Origin: Rhizopus arrhizus
Lineage: Eukaryota > Mucoromycota > Mucoromycetes > Mucorales > Rhizopodaceae
Assembly (NCBI GenBank): GCA_024220505.1
Contig: JAKZZE010000037.1
Location: 1-64,000 of the forward strand
Reading direction: 5' to 3'
DNA: 64,000 bases
This document shows, one piece after another, positions 10,348 through 21,288 of the stretch (its first letter is position 1; every line of letters starts with the position of its first letter). The position numbers were made by a program, and so were the translations under genes. A model generated the notes under the pieces. The model was not told the DNA's origin, ran no database searches, and worked only from the letters and a program-made list of their open reading frames with translations.

Positions 10348-11694
10348 ATGGAACAATACAAAATCGATCAGTTGACACAATATCTACAAACAATGAAAAT
10401 AGCTGAAGACACAACTTCTAGAATGAAGAAATACCTCAAGAAAGAAGCGAACAAGTTTACAATCTACCGAGACATCTTATATAGATACAATACTGAGAAT
10501 GGGATCATCAGAAAAGTATTAAACAAAAAAGAAGCAGAAGAAATCATGTACGCATACCATCAACATCCATTGGGTGGTCACCTGGCTTACAATAATACAC
10601 TACACAAGATATCATCTCGTTACTACTGGGATAATATGTCTCAAGATATTATGAATTATGTCAAGAAATGTTACAGATGCCAAATGCATGGGAAGAAAAC
10701 ATTAAAAGAAGAATTATATCCCGTAGCAGTTTCAGCAAAACCATTTGATCGGGTTGCCTTGGATGTGAAACATGTACAAACATCAAGATCAGGACATAGA
10801 TATATTATTGCTGCTATAGATTATCTTACAAAATATGTGGAAGCGAGACCCTTGCGATTTCAAAATGCATCAGAAATAGCTTTGTTTGTTTATGAAGACA
10901 TTATCTGCAGGCATGGATGCCCAACGATCATGGTGTCAGATAACGGTAAACCCTTTCTAAGTGATCTCATCCGACAGGTGTGCAGAAATTACAACATAAT
11001 ACACAAAACCACAACACCTTACAATCCACAAAGCAATGGCCTAATAGAACGGTTCAACCGAACACTTGGACAAATATTACAAAGACGTTCTTATGAAGAA
11101 AAATTAGACTGGGATACTTATTTACCTGCGACATTGTTTGCCTACCGATCAATCAAGCAAGCTACAACCAAACATTCTCCTTTTTTCTTAATTTATGGTT
11201 ACGAACCCAGAACACCTTTTGACCTAGATCACCACTTGTATGAGAAAAATTCTCCCAAATTTGAAGCAAAGCTGTGGCACAGGACAACACATCAAATACA
11301 TAACTTGAATAGGATCCGTGAACAAGCTACTCAAGCCATCAAGCAAACTCAAAATGCTCAAAAGAAAGCTATAGAGAAAAAGATATTAGACCAGAGTAAA
11401 GAATTGAAACCTCCTTTCAAGATAGGTGAACTAGTATTAGTGTTTAAAGACTATATGTCCACCTCTTGGTCAGGAAAATTGCAAGACAAATGGGAAGGTC
11501 CATTCATCATACAACATATATTGGGAAAAGGCACGTATCACATCAAGAGTGCAGACATCCGGGATACCAAATTAAGAAGAGTACATGGGAATCGACTGAA
11601 AGCATATTTGCTCCCCAAGACGCAATGGATCATGGAGAACGAGCGAATTCTTGTACACCAAATGGATACTGAAACGCAAGAACTTCTTCATTAA
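10348..11694 (+). CDS. int: Integrase of element A, encoded as a separate ORF
   Basis: 448 residues. It catalyses insertion of retrotransposon cDNA. An N-terminal HHCC zinc finger (His73, His78, Cys108, Cys111; GGHLAYNNTLHKI...CYRC) is followed by an rve catalytic core with Asp139 (ALDVKHV), Asp198 (VSDNGKPF) and Glu234 (SNGLIERFNRTL), giving DD35E spacing. Near the C-terminus is a GPY/F-type module (WEGPFIIQHILGKGTYHI). No chromodomain follows. Unlike typical Ty3/gypsy pol, it has its own ATG after a stop and a 179-bp spacer; the same holds in B and C, so this is the family's architecture rather than damage. Confidence 0.92.
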   Translation: MEQYKIDQLTQYLQTMKIAEDTTSRMKKYLKKEANKFTIYRDILYRYNTENGIIRKVLNKKEAEEIMYAYHQHPLGGHLAYNNTLHKISSRYYWDNMSQDIMNYVKKCYRCQMHGKKTLKEELYPVAVSAKPFDRVALDVKHVQTSRSGHRYIIAAIDYLTKYVEARPLRFQNASEIALFVYEDIICRHGCPTIMVSDNGKPFLSDLIRQVCRNYNIIHKTTTPYNPQSNGLIERFNRTLGQILQRRSYEEKLDWDTYLPATLFAYRSIKQATTKHSPFFLIYGYEPRTPFDLDHHLYEKNSPKFEAKLWHRTTHQIHNLNRIREQATQAIKQTQNAQKKAIEKKILDQSKELKPPFKIGELVLVFKDYMSTSWSGKLQDKWEGPFIIQHILGKGTYHIKSADIRDTKLRRVHGNRLKAYLLPKTQWIMENERILVHQMDTETQELLH

Positions 11695-11741
11695 AGTCAC
11701 ACATACAAAAAAAAAAAAAAAAAAAAAAAAAAAAACATATA
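11695..11741 (+). other. Poly(A) spacer upstream of ORF4 (A)
   Basis: A run of about 29 A residues (11707-11735) follows the integrase stop. The relic transposon then interrupts the spacer, and another A17 run precedes ORF4 at 13385. Equivalent A-rich leaders occur before ORF4 in B and, as a roughly 30-T run on the plus strand, in C. Confidence 0.65.
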
Positions 11742-11743
11742 TA

Positions 11744-13373
11744 CAGTAGCGGACAAAACTGGTGCACAAAACTTTTTTTCAGCTTTTAACTACCATTACC
11801 TGCTCATGGTAATTGCAATAGTCATGAAACTGTACTAGAAGGAGGATATACTAGTCATTGTAATTTATGTATGTTCTAAGCATGACATTGTTAAAACTGA
11901 GCGATAAGCGTGTTTTAAATTTATAAAATTTTATATTTTCTAAAAACCGCAAAAGTGGCTAAGACCTTAGAATTTATATAATCATCTCATCTCTTGATAT
12001 CGTCGGATGTTCTTCTTTGCATATGCTAATAATATGCGTGTATATCATTTTCAGTAAAAGAACCCGGCTCTTTAACTATTCTTTTCCAAAGATCATCGAC
12101 CCTTTTTGATCTAGTGTCGTATCATCATACCTTTGCCATCAATTGCCACCTGGTATGCTTAAGCGGACTTAGGCCGGGATTAGTGGCGGCTAAACTTGTA
12201 GCACAGAAGCGCTGTTATCAAATATTGAGTTTGTGACATGCGTTGACTTGTGCCTTGTGTCATTGTCATACTGAAACGAGAGATTACGACGTTTTAGACT
12301 ACTATACGCTAGGCTTTTGTGGTATGAAGTAAGCGAAATATATGTGTATATTTATGAGTTCATTATACCATCGTATACCTGACACACATATTCTGGTCCT
12401 CAATATCTAATACAGCCTTAAAACATAACAGAGCAGCCAGCATGCTTCATTGTTTGATCACCGTGAAAAAATCGCTAAGGTTGCTCGACTTGCTTTCAAT
12501 ATTAGTGTATACTGTCTGCATCCATAATGTTCATATTTGTTTCATTGCTAAAGATAGAAGACTTCCAGCCCTCTATAGTATACAATGGCTTGTCGTGATA
12601 CCACATTCATCGCTTTTTCCGACTTATACAGCTGATGAAATTCTTCGATTCCTTACTTCCAGACTCAAAATCTAGCTTCCTACTGTGCCTTTAGACTGAC
12701 AGTCTGCTAACACTGTATCTTAAGGTCCTCAAAATGTGCTGAGCATCAGGAACTGTGTGTAGCGGACCTTGTCCAAGCTCTAGGTTGATGACTGAACTAA
12801 TAACTTTTCAGGCTAATAGCGGAATACCTTCATGATCACAAGACATTAAGTTTCTTTCTTCCCTCTTTCTCCTGTTGATTGTCCATTTAGAGATTCTTGT
12901 TACTCTAGGAATATCTGTTGTCGTACGAACTAAGTGTATTCGAGATCTCAGAGTTTCGTTTTTACAGTTGCTTATTTTCTTAAACATATAAGGCTAGTAC
13001 TTTGTTATAGTGAATAGGGTAAAAACAAAAGGGGGGGCTCAATGGGAAATACAAAATAAGTGCAGTTTTATATATTTTTTATGAGCTACTAGAATTTACT
13101 AATCTGCTGTGAAATCTGAAAGCAAACGGGAGAGATTTGGGGAAAATTGAAAGAAGGCTAGACAAGCACTACATTTTTGGCGAAAATTGAAATATGCAAA
13201 AAATCACTAAAAATGACCTTATGCCTGAGGGATGTCCGGCACAGTTCCGGTTTACATAACGTAATGTATATTTTAGACTGTCTTTCAGATGGTATATACC
13301 ACAAAAGTCGCAGACATATGGCGGAGATACAATGTTAATTTTAAGTTTTGTGCACCAGTTTTGTCCGCTACTG
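11744..13373 (-). mobile_element. Decayed Tc1-like relic, copy 2 (1,630 bp)
   Basis: Same inverted repeats as copy 1, TA duplication at 11742-11743 and 13374-13375, inserted between integrase and ORF4 of element A. Transposase remnants read on the minus strand. Because A is nested in the young element B and its LTRs are nearly identical, this relic must have moved very recently despite having no transposase. Confidence 0.88.
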
Positions 13374-13436
13374 TATATATCAATGAAAAAAAAAAAAAAA
13401 AAGAGAGAGAATCATTATATCAAATATTTAAACAAA

Positions 13437-14177
13437 ATGAGCAACATTCAAGAAGTACAAGAAAACTCTGCTGCTAACACTCAAGGACCTGTCTACTTGG
13501 ACACAGTTGAGAACTATGTCAAGAAGCAATACATCGAACAAGGAATCGAGGCTGCCTGTCAAGCCTTAGACAACTTCTTGATCTTTTATGAGAATCAATA
13601 CAAGAACTACACATATCAAGTTGATGGTCAAATCGTGAGCAAGTATCAGTTCATCGCAAGTACAATTACTCGAATCGAATCCGAAATCATGGAACAGCAA
13701 GAGGCAAGCATGGTTAATGAAGAAGAAAAGGAAGGAGAAGAAAACAATGATGCTACTTTAAATCAACCTTTGATTCAAACCTACCAAAGTACTACTGATG
13801 ATTTGTGGTTCTATGAACTATGCTTGGCTGAATACTTTGAGCAATATCGATCGTTATTAGAACAGCAATCGATGATAAACCGTCAAAAAGAAATCATAGC
13901 TGATAACTTTGCACAAAACGCAACTGAATGGGCTCATTCGAAATTCAAAAGACCTGAAAACAATCAGCGAGACATTTACTTGTATGAAACAGCAAAATAT
14001 AACCAACTCAAGACTATTGTTCCTAACTGTACTGTTTACCGCACCCTGTTTACAAAAATGAAAAATCACGACCAATGGGGTCAGGTGTTGTCTCGAACCG
14101 AGAGCGGTTCTTCCCTTGGTGGGGGGATCTGTGACGCAGTTGGTGTAACTTTTGCGGAAGAAGGGACTCAGTCCTAG
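13437..14177 (+). CDS. ORF4 of element A, conserved protein of unknown function
   Basis: 246 residues from the ATG at 13437 (an upstream in-frame Met lies in the relic and poly-A stretch and is unlikely). Not recognised as any known family. It aligns with ORF4 of B and C: an N-terminal YIEQG.EAA block, a YQVDGQIVSKYQF block, an acidic middle, a central QYRSLLEQQ helix, then WAHSKFKRP, K.NQLKTIVPN and DQWG near the end. No signal peptide, transmembrane helix or zinc finger, so it is not an envelope protein despite its position. The last 16 codons lie within the 3' LTR (from 14130). Confidence 0.7.
   Translation: MSNIQEVQENSAANTQGPVYLDTVENYVKKQYIEQGIEAACQALDNFLIFYENQYKNYTYQVDGQIVSKYQFIASTITRIESEIMEQQEASMVNEEEKEGEENNDATLNQPLIQTYQSTTDDLWFYELCLAEYFEQYRSLLEQQSMINRQKEIIADNFAQNATEWAHSKFKRPENNQRDIYLYETAKYNQLKTIVPNCTVYRTLFTKMKNHDQWGQVLSRTESGSSLGGGICDAVGVTFAEEGTQS
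14118..14129 (+). other. Polypurine tract of A
   Basis: GGTGGGGGGATC lies directly upstream of the 3' LTR (TGTGACG at 14130), where plus-strand cDNA priming is expected. Confidence 0.7.
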
Positions 14178-14728
14178 GAGGGACTCAGTCGTAGGAGGGA
14201 CCTCAGTCGTAGGAGGGACCTCAGTCCTAGGAGGGACATCAGTCCCTGAAGATAAACAAAAAAAGTTCAAAAATAGAAAAACACAAAAAAAACACAACCC
14301 TATAAATATCCCTTTATCCTTTCACTTTTGAAAGACTTACTTACTTTTCGATATATACTGACTTTTGATATAACTTACTTTTTACTTTTGACATATTTTA
14401 CTTTAACATAAAATAAAAAGAATATCTTCAAGGATCTACATTTAAAATCTTTCTGATCCCCTACATATACATCAAGTCAAGTCCTTTGAAGTCAAATTAT
14501 CTTCATCGTATCAATCTTATATTCTCTTATCAAGAAAACTCTTATTACTTTTTACTGTTTGATCTACAATACAAGATCTGGTGGTCACTTACTACAAGCA
14601 AACCAAATTTATCAACATAAAACAAGCTTTTGATCTCAAATTCTTTTACACTTCAAAGAAAAGTCAAATTATTTCTAAACTCTTAAGGCCATTTAAACGA
14701 AACAATACCTATCACAAGAAAAATTACA
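14130..14728 (+). repeat. A 3' LTR
   Basis: 599 bp, the same as 5132-5730 except for C at 14137 in the stretch compared. The internal tRNA-Ile complement TGGTGGTCACT is at 14579-14589. It contains the ORF4 stop codon. Confidence 0.93.
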
Positions 14729-14732
14729 GTAC

Positions 14733-15200
14733 CACGCCAGTTAGAAAATGAACTTCTGCGTAACGGTCTATTTGAAAACGGAGTATCAACTCTTTTGCTT
14801 GAAAACCAAAAACAACACAAAATCATAAAATCCAAAAACATATAAATACCCTCATATCTTATCCCTATTTTTACTTCACTTCACTTCACTTCACTTCACT
14901 TCTTTACTTTTCTTTATTACAGAATATTATATTCTTTTTATCTTTTCTTTATTTTATAAACCAATAAAACCATCAAGCGTTCAAAAGAAACCCTTTGGTC
15001 TGTGTTCTATTCAAAATACTGAAGTCCCTTGAAGCTAAATCAACTTCATTGTAAACCTATTCCTAAACCTCAAGAGTTTAGCCTATTTTAACAAGTTTGA
15101 TCTACTTAACAAGATCTGGTGGTCACTACCGACAATACTTATTTACTTACAAAAGTAAACCCGCAAACAAGCTATATACATAAAAAAAGAAAAATTTACA
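14733..15200 (+). repeat. B 5' LTR, second part
   Basis: Continues the LTR begun at 5097. It has a TATA box (TATAAATA, 14841-14848), a (TTCAC)n microsatellite (about 14875-14902), a GATCT...AGATC hairpin and TGGTGGTCACT at 15117-15127 (13-nt match with the PBS). Ends ATTTACA. Confidence 0.92.
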
Positions 15201-15202
15201 TT

Positions 15203-15220
15203 TGGTGGTCACTACGAGGG
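15203..15220 (+). other. Primer-binding site of B (tRNA-Ile)
   Basis: The same 18-nt TGGTGGTCACTACGAGGG, 2 nt after the LTR, perfectly complementary to the tRNA-Ile(AAT) 3' end. Confidence 0.9.
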
Positions 15221-15325
15221 CTCAAAATCAAGAAACTATCTAAAACTATCAAGAAATCAACAAACTTAGTCAAAAAAAAAATTATCAAAATCGAATCAAC
15301 AATATCTAAACACTTACTAGCAACA

Positions 15326-16537
15326 ATGACAACAACAGGACCTAACGTGTTGGCCTCACTTAACAATCAAAGCACTATTCAAGGTTATCGACCAAGACTT
15401 ATTGAATTCTATGGGTACGAAGGAGAAGACTTTCGTCACTTTCAAGAGATACTAGAGTCCTACTTAGCCATTAGCAACACTCAAAATGACTCAAGAAAAC
15501 TCATTATACTCAAATCTCAATTAAGGCGCTCTGCTAAAGTTTACTTCGAACGTGTAATTCTGAAGGAACAACCTGATATCAACTATGAACAAGCTATGGA
15601 AAAGCTTCGAAAACATTATATTACTCCCGAACTTATTCAAAATTACGAACTTGAATTCAATGAAATGTGTCAAGGAGAACAAGAACATCCGCAGATATAC
15701 CTTGCAAGATTACGAGAAGCAGCAGATCTTGCTAATATCGATAACGAAGCAGTCATTGAAAGCCGATTCCGTGCTGGCTTACTAAAAGAAATCAAATTAT
15801 TTTGCATACAAAGTAGCTCAAGAACTTTCCAAGATTGGATTAATCATTCTGAAGGATGGTGGAATGCACATAGGCCACGAAAGATCGCCATGGTGGATAA
15901 TCCGTTCATACCTAGAAACGTCAACAATGCACTTATCTATCACGACGACAACAACCAGTATTATCACCACTCCGCAAATAATCACAACATTGAATTAATA
16001 GATACTGAGGAACGACCGATTCAATATGTCCCTGTAACTGATCTGCGTACCAATGTAAACTACGAGCACTTGAACAATGCACCAAATGTTGTAACTGGTT
16101 CTCATCAGTTGTCAACTATGGACATTGTAGGTAGGCACGGTAGTATACCAGTACGGCAACATCATTATACTAGGACAAATGAAGGTCAGACTATGTATCA
16201 AAATTCAACTGAAGACCTTGTTAACCTTATACAACAAACTATTCGAGATGAATTGAACATACCGCCCAAACTATCCTATCCTAATAGAAGTTATCAACGC
16301 AATAACAGACCAAATTATAACAACAATCGAAATAATATATATCCATATTATAATAACTACGGTCAATACAATCAAGATAACCGAAGAAATGATCAGTATC
16401 AGCAAAATCAACCTCAACCGAGAAGAGAATATCCTCAAAATAACCAAATCAATCAACCACATCAACAATCTTCACAACACATCTATAATCACCAACCACC
16501 TTCTCAACAAACACAATCACAACCGTCAAAAAACTAA
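15326..16537 (+). CDS. gag: Gag of element B
   Basis: 403 residues from the ATG at 15326, which matches the start of the C gag. The open frame extends back across the PBS into the LTR, so an earlier start is possible but would not be conserved. The core (RPRLIEFYGYEGEDFRHFQE, YITPELIQNYELEFNEM, WINHSEGWWNAHRPRKIAMV) is highly similar to A. The tail is Asn/Gln/Pro/Tyr-rich with no zinc knuckle. It ends at TAA 16535-16537, right after the slippery site. Confidence 0.88.
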   Translation: MTTTGPNVLASLNNQSTIQGYRPRLIEFYGYEGEDFRHFQEILESYLAISNTQNDSRKLIILKSQLRRSAKVYFERVILKEQPDINYEQAMEKLRKHYITPELIQNYELEFNEMCQGEQEHPQIYLARLREAADLANIDNEAVIESRFRAGLLKEIKLFCIQSSSRTFQDWINHSEGWWNAHRPRKIAMVDNPFIPRNVNNALIYHDDNNQYYHHSANNHNIELIDTEERPIQYVPVTDLRTNVNYEHLNNAPNVVTGSHQLSTMDIVGRHGSIPVRQHHYTRTNEGQTMYQNSTEDLVNLIQQTIRDELNIPPKLSYPNRSYQRNNRPNYNNNRNNIYPYYNNYGQYNQDNRRNDQYQQNQPQPRREYPQNNQINQPHQQSSQHIYNHQPPSQQTQSQPSKN

Positions 16538-16582
16538 ATGGGTCGGTTGCTTTTAATCAAAGAAATGGTCAATCGAACACCC
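16528..16582 (+). promoter_or_regulatory. -1 programmed frameshift signal, element B
   Basis: A-AAA-AAC at 16528-16534, then TAA. A 5-nt spacer is followed by GGGT...ACCC (16579-16582) plus CGGTT paired with AATCG. Same layout as A. Confidence 0.82.
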
Positions 16583-19562
16583 AACAAATCACTAAACCCA
16601 TAAATCAACAAAGTAAACAACATCCTCTTAACGTCATCTTAAATTACAATGAATATGATGATAACACACAATATAAAGATCTTTATTCTGCAGTTAGACC
16701 TGAACGTCCGCCTGAAGTACTGAACGCAACCCCATATCCAAAAGCAAAAGTCCCCAGAATTAAAAGAAAGCAAACTGAACCTACAACAACTAGAAGGATA
16801 ACTACAAGAAACCATCTAGAAGAAATACCTATAACAACAAATCCTATAACAATCCCCCAGGATATTGAAATGGAAACAGATGCATCAGTAAAAGGTACTA
16901 CTCAAGAAAAACAAAAGAGACCTAGAATAAAAAGAACACCACCCAAAATTGATTATCAAATTGGAAAAGATGTATTAGACCAAAAAGCAAACATATCAGT
17001 ACGAGATCTCATAACTGTTAGTCCTGCCATGCGAAGACAACTAGTAGGCGAATGTAGACCCAGTCACTCAACAAAGATAAATCCAAATGATCAAACAATG
17101 GCACTCATAGAAGATGATGATATGGATACGACAGCCGTATATTCTCAAGTCTCTATAGAAAATAAACCAATAAGAGCTTTAATCGACTGTGGAGCAGCTA
17201 AAACCTGCATGTCAAAGAAATTAGCAGATGAACTTGGACTAAAAATAGATGCCTCATCAGAAAGTGTGTTTACACTTGGAAATGGAACCAAACAACCTGC
17301 TCTTGGTGTAATTTATGATGTACCACTCGAAGTAAAAAGAAACATGACAATTCCTTGTACCATCGAAGTACTTCCTATTTGTCCCAATCAGCTCATCATT
17401 GGAAACAATTGGTTGAGTAGAGCTAAAGCAAGAATCGATTTTAACAACTCCTCGCTAAAAGTCACCTACAAAGAAAACAAAGCTGAATTAAAAATAACTT
17501 ATTTACAAAAAGATAAACCGAGAGTACCAGTTATAAAGAAACATATCAACAGCCAAAAAGTCTTACAAATTCTAAAAAGCACGTGCACTTTGAAGAAAGT
17601 ACATCTGAAGAAGAAAATGAAGTCGACAACGAATCTGAAAGTTTTAGTAATGAAGAATCCTCAAGTGAAGACCAGTCAACATCTACAGAAGAAGAACATG
17701 AACCAGAAACTCCATTATTTGTATTGGAAAAAAATAAAACAGAAGAAGTATCAGTAACTGAAAAAGATGATGGATACATCATTGCAGCTTCAGCAGATGG
17801 ATTAAGAATACAAGCCAATTCATCCAAAAGAATAACTCTCAATAAGCCAAGAAACCAGTACAAAAATATTTTTTTCAATTTCGAGACAACAAATCCAAAA
17901 CTTTTATATGCACTTGGATATTTTGATACATGTATCAACTTTATAGTCAACAAACGGAATGTGGAAATCAGAATATACAATCGATCTAAGAAAGATATAT
18001 TTATAAAACCTGACGAAAAAATAGGAATATTAGAAAAATTCAATACAACAAAAGATACAATAGTCAAAGCTTATGTATTTGATAAAAGACCACAATTGAA
18101 TGTTATGGACATACAGCAGAAAACCGAGCCTCTAGAAATGCATTTATATTCCAAATTGGAAGTTGGAGAAGTTGATAAGAAAACAATTGTAAAACTAAGA
18201 AGATTACTCAAGAAATACAAAGAAATCTTTGATTGGGATAACGACACAATTGGTCATACAGAATTATTAAAACATAAAATAATCATCGAAAATAATGCTC
18301 ATCCAATTAGCCATCGCCCGTACAGAATCAGTCCTATAGAAGCAGAATATCTTCAAAAAGAGTTAGATAAATATTGTAAACTTGGTGTCATAACTCCCTC
18401 AAATAGTCCTTGGGCAGCTCCAGTAATATTAGTAAAGAAGAAAAATGGTGATTATCGTATGGTGATTGACTATAGAAAACTGAACGCCATAACAAAAAAG
18501 GATGCATACCCTCTACCTCGTATTGATGACTTACTTGATACACTTGGAAAAGCCAAAATATTCTCAGCTCTAGATATGCGAGCAGGTTTTCATCAAGTTC
18601 CCTTAGAACAAGATAGTAAAGAGCTTACAGCTTTTACAACCAAGTTTGGAACATATCATTATAATACATTACCAATGGGATTAGTAAATTCACCTGCAAC
18701 ATTTCAAAGATTAATTGATCTATGTTTTCGCCCCCTTATCAACAAATGCTTAGTAGCTTACATCGACGACCTCAACGTATATTCACTTGACCATCATCAA
18801 CATCTAAATCATCTAGAACAAGTTTTTCAATGCATTCAAATTGCAAACCTAAAACTCAACCCAGAGAAATGTTTCTTTTTCAAAGATCATCTGAAGTTCT
18901 TGGGATACATGGTAACAAAAGATGGAATACAAACTGATCCAAGCAAAATTGAAAAAATTGTTAATTATCCAATACCCAAATCTACTACTCAAGTTCGAGC
19001 CTTTTTGGGATTAGCTTCATACTATCGAAGATTCATTAAGAACTTTGCCGCTATAGCACGTCCATTGCATGATCAAACTAAAACCTCTAAAAATATCCCA
19101 TGGACGCAAAAGACCACTGATTCATTTGAAAAATTAAAACAACTACTGACAACTGCACCTGTTCTAGCAAGACCCGATTTCAATAAACCCTTTTTACTCG
19201 TAACCGATGCATCAAAAGCTGGTTTAGGCTGTATCTTGACACAGTTAGACGAAAATGGACATGAACATCCAATTGTATTTGCAAGTAGAGCACTCAAGAC
19301 AAACGAAGCAAATTATGCTGCAACCAAACTAGAATGTTTAGCCGTAATATGGGCAGTAAAACAGTTTAGACCATATTTGCTAGGACAAAAATTCACTATT
19401 ATCACTGATCATTCTGCGCTAAATGGATTACTTAAAACAAGCAACCCAACAGGAATTATTGCAAGATGGATAACAATATTATCAGAATATGAATTTGAAA
19501 TCAAATACCGTCCTGGAAGAGTCAATGAAAGTGCTGACTTCTTATCAAGACTAGGATATTAA
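16528..19562 (+). pseudogene. pol: Pol of element B (one frameshift before the acidic region)
   Basis: Same domain order as in A: DLYSAVRPE linker, retropepsin (ALIDCGAAKTCM, again Cys in the triad), acidic segment, dUTPase-like beta domain (NRSKKDIFIKPDEKIGIL), RT (YIDDLNVYS), RNase H (LVTDASKAG, ITDHSAL). Reading leaves the frame near 17520-17535, where one base has been lost relative to A and C. It then continues open from about 17535 to 19562. Ends LSRLGY; integrase is a separate ORF. Confidence 0.88.
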
Positions 19563-19815
19563 GCGTACAAAAAAAATATATAACAATAATAAAAAAAAAA
19601 AAAAAAATATTAACCACAAACCACAAACCAAACATTACAACATAAATCACATTACAACATCAATCATCTCAAATAATCCGCAGCAACTCGAAATAAACCA
19701 ATACACCAGATAAATAAACAACAAGTTCCACAATTATTGTGCCCCCAGAAATAGAAATCTAGTATCACTAAAACAGAAGTTACAAACCCTGTGCCCCCAG
19801 AAACGGAAATTAAAT
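19563..19815 (+). other. RNase H-integrase spacer of B with duplicated motif
   Basis: 253 bp. It has an A-rich run near 19590-19606 and a direct repeat TGTGCCCCCAGAAA..GGAAAT at about 19739 and 19790, the second copy ending just before the integrase ATG. The purine block seen in A and C is absent. Confidence 0.65.
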
Positions 19816-21162
19816 ATGGAAACAGAAAAAATTCAACAACTAAAACATTACCTGCTCACGCTCAAGATGCCTGATCAAATATCAGATAAAATGCAAAAAT
19901 ACATCAAAAGAGAATCCAAGAATTATACCGTTTTTCAAGATGTACTCTTTAGATACAACACAACAAATGGCGTTATTAGAAAAGTTCTCAATAAGAACGA
20001 AGCTCAGGAAATAATTGAAGCTTATCATCAACATCCACTTGGAGGTCACCTTGCCTATAATAACACCTTACACAAAATTGCATCTCGTTTCTATTGGGAT
20101 GGAATGAATCAGCAAATATTAGAATACGTACAAAAATGTAAAAGATGTCAGATGTACGGCAGTAAATCCTTGAATGAAGAACTGTATCCAGTTCCCATAT
20201 CAACAAAACTATTTGATCGTATTGCCCTTGATGTTAAACATGTACAGACCTCAAGATCTGGTTACAGATATATAATTGCAGCTATAGACTACTTGACAAA
20301 ATACGTAGAAGCCAAGCCAATGAGATTCCAGACAGCATCAGAAATAGCCATCTTTCTCTATGAAGAAATTATCTGTCGACATGGATGCCCTACAATTATA
20401 GTATCAGATAATGGAAAACCCTTTTTAAGCGACTTGATACGAAAAGTTTGCCAAAATTATTCAATTATACACAAGACTACAACCCCCTATAATCCTCAGA
20501 GCAATGGTCTCATTGAAAGATTTAATCGAACTTTAGGCCAAATACTACAAAGGCGATCAGAAGATGAAAAGAAGGACTGGGATCTATACTTACCAGCAGC
20601 ATTATTCGCTTACAGATCCATCAAACAGGCTACAACCAAACAAAGTCCATTCTTCTTAACATATGGATATGAGCCAAAGACACCTTTTGACATGAAACAT
20701 CATCTATATGATAGAAAATCACCTAAATTTGAAGCTACATTGTATCACCGAACCTCTCATCAAATACATAATCTTAATCGTATCAGAGAACAAGCCGCAT
20801 CAGCCATAAAGACAACTCAAGCAGCACAACGCAAAGCAATTGAAAACAAAATCTTGGATCAACGTAAAGAATTAAAGCCGCCATTCAAGCTTGGAGAATT
20901 AGTTTTATTATATAAGGACTATTTATCTACCTCTTGGTCAGGCAAACTACAGGATAAATGGGAAGGACCTTTTATCATACACCAAATACTTGGAAAAGGC
21001 ACCTACCATATCAAACATATGGATGTACAAGATACCCGGATTAGGAGAGTCCATGGAAACCGTCTCAAGTCATACACAATGCCTGATATTAGTTGGAGAA
21101 CGGACCACTTGCGAAACGTTACAAGCATTATGGATGATGAAACAAATGAACTCCTCCAGTAA
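19816..21162 (+). CDS. int: Integrase of element B (separate ORF)
   Basis: 448 residues, the same length as in A and C. HHCC finger (YHQHPLGGHLAYNNTLHKI...CKRCQ), DDE core (ALDVKHV, VSDNGKPF, NGLIERFNRTL) and the C-terminal WEGPFIIHQILGKGTYHI module are all intact. The ORF has its own ATG after a 253-bp spacer. Confidence 0.92.
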   Translation: METEKIQQLKHYLLTLKMPDQISDKMQKYIKRESKNYTVFQDVLFRYNTTNGVIRKVLNKNEAQEIIEAYHQHPLGGHLAYNNTLHKIASRFYWDGMNQQILEYVQKCKRCQMYGSKSLNEELYPVPISTKLFDRIALDVKHVQTSRSGYRYIIAAIDYLTKYVEAKPMRFQTASEIAIFLYEEIICRHGCPTIIVSDNGKPFLSDLIRKVCQNYSIIHKTTTPYNPQSNGLIERFNRTLGQILQRRSEDEKKDWDLYLPAALFAYRSIKQATTKQSPFFLTYGYEPKTPFDMKHHLYDRKSPKFEATLYHRTSHQIHNLNRIREQAASAIKTTQAAQRKAIENKILDQRKELKPPFKLGELVLLYKDYLSTSWSGKLQDKWEGPFIIHQILGKGTYHIKHMDVQDTRIRRVHGNRLKSYTMPDISWRTDHLRNVTSIMDDETNELLQ

Positions 21163-21288
21163 ACTAAACATCTTATAAAAAAAAAGGAAAACAATACGAA
21201 ACACAAAAAGAAATATATATATATATCCTATCAATATCAATTATTCTCAAAATTCATCAAATCAAAAAAAAACAATATAATAACAACA

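Larger units (their letters stand above)
5132..14728 (+). mobile_element. Ty3/gypsy-like retrotransposon A (nested in the 5' LTR of B)
   Basis: Two 599-bp LTRs (5132-5730, 14130-14728), TG...CA ends, and a GTAC duplication (5128-5131 and 14729-14732). Order: LTR, tRNA-Ile PBS, gag, -1 frameshift site, pol (PR-RT-RH), spacer, integrase, spacer, ORF4, PPT, LTR. I saw one LTR difference (T at 5139, C at 14137), so insertion is very recent. A decayed Tc1 relic (11744-13373) sits between integrase and ORF4. Pol carries one frameshift. Confidence 0.93.

Noticed and set aside
12442..12675. A 77-codon ORF conserved in three places (also 1842-2075 minus and 28446-28679)
   Set aside because: It lies antisense to the decayed transposase of the 1,630-bp relic. 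Its conservation is explained by the three relic copies being recent duplicates. No domain, and the context does not support a gene.
13437..14177. ORF4 as an envelope gene
   Set aside because: Position suggests env, but no signal peptide, glycosylation-rich ectodomain or membrane anchor is visible in any of the three copies.
15119..15325. Upstream extension of the B gag into LTR and PBS
   Set aside because: Open by chance. It crosses the PBS and is not conserved with C, whose gag starts at the position equivalent to 15326.
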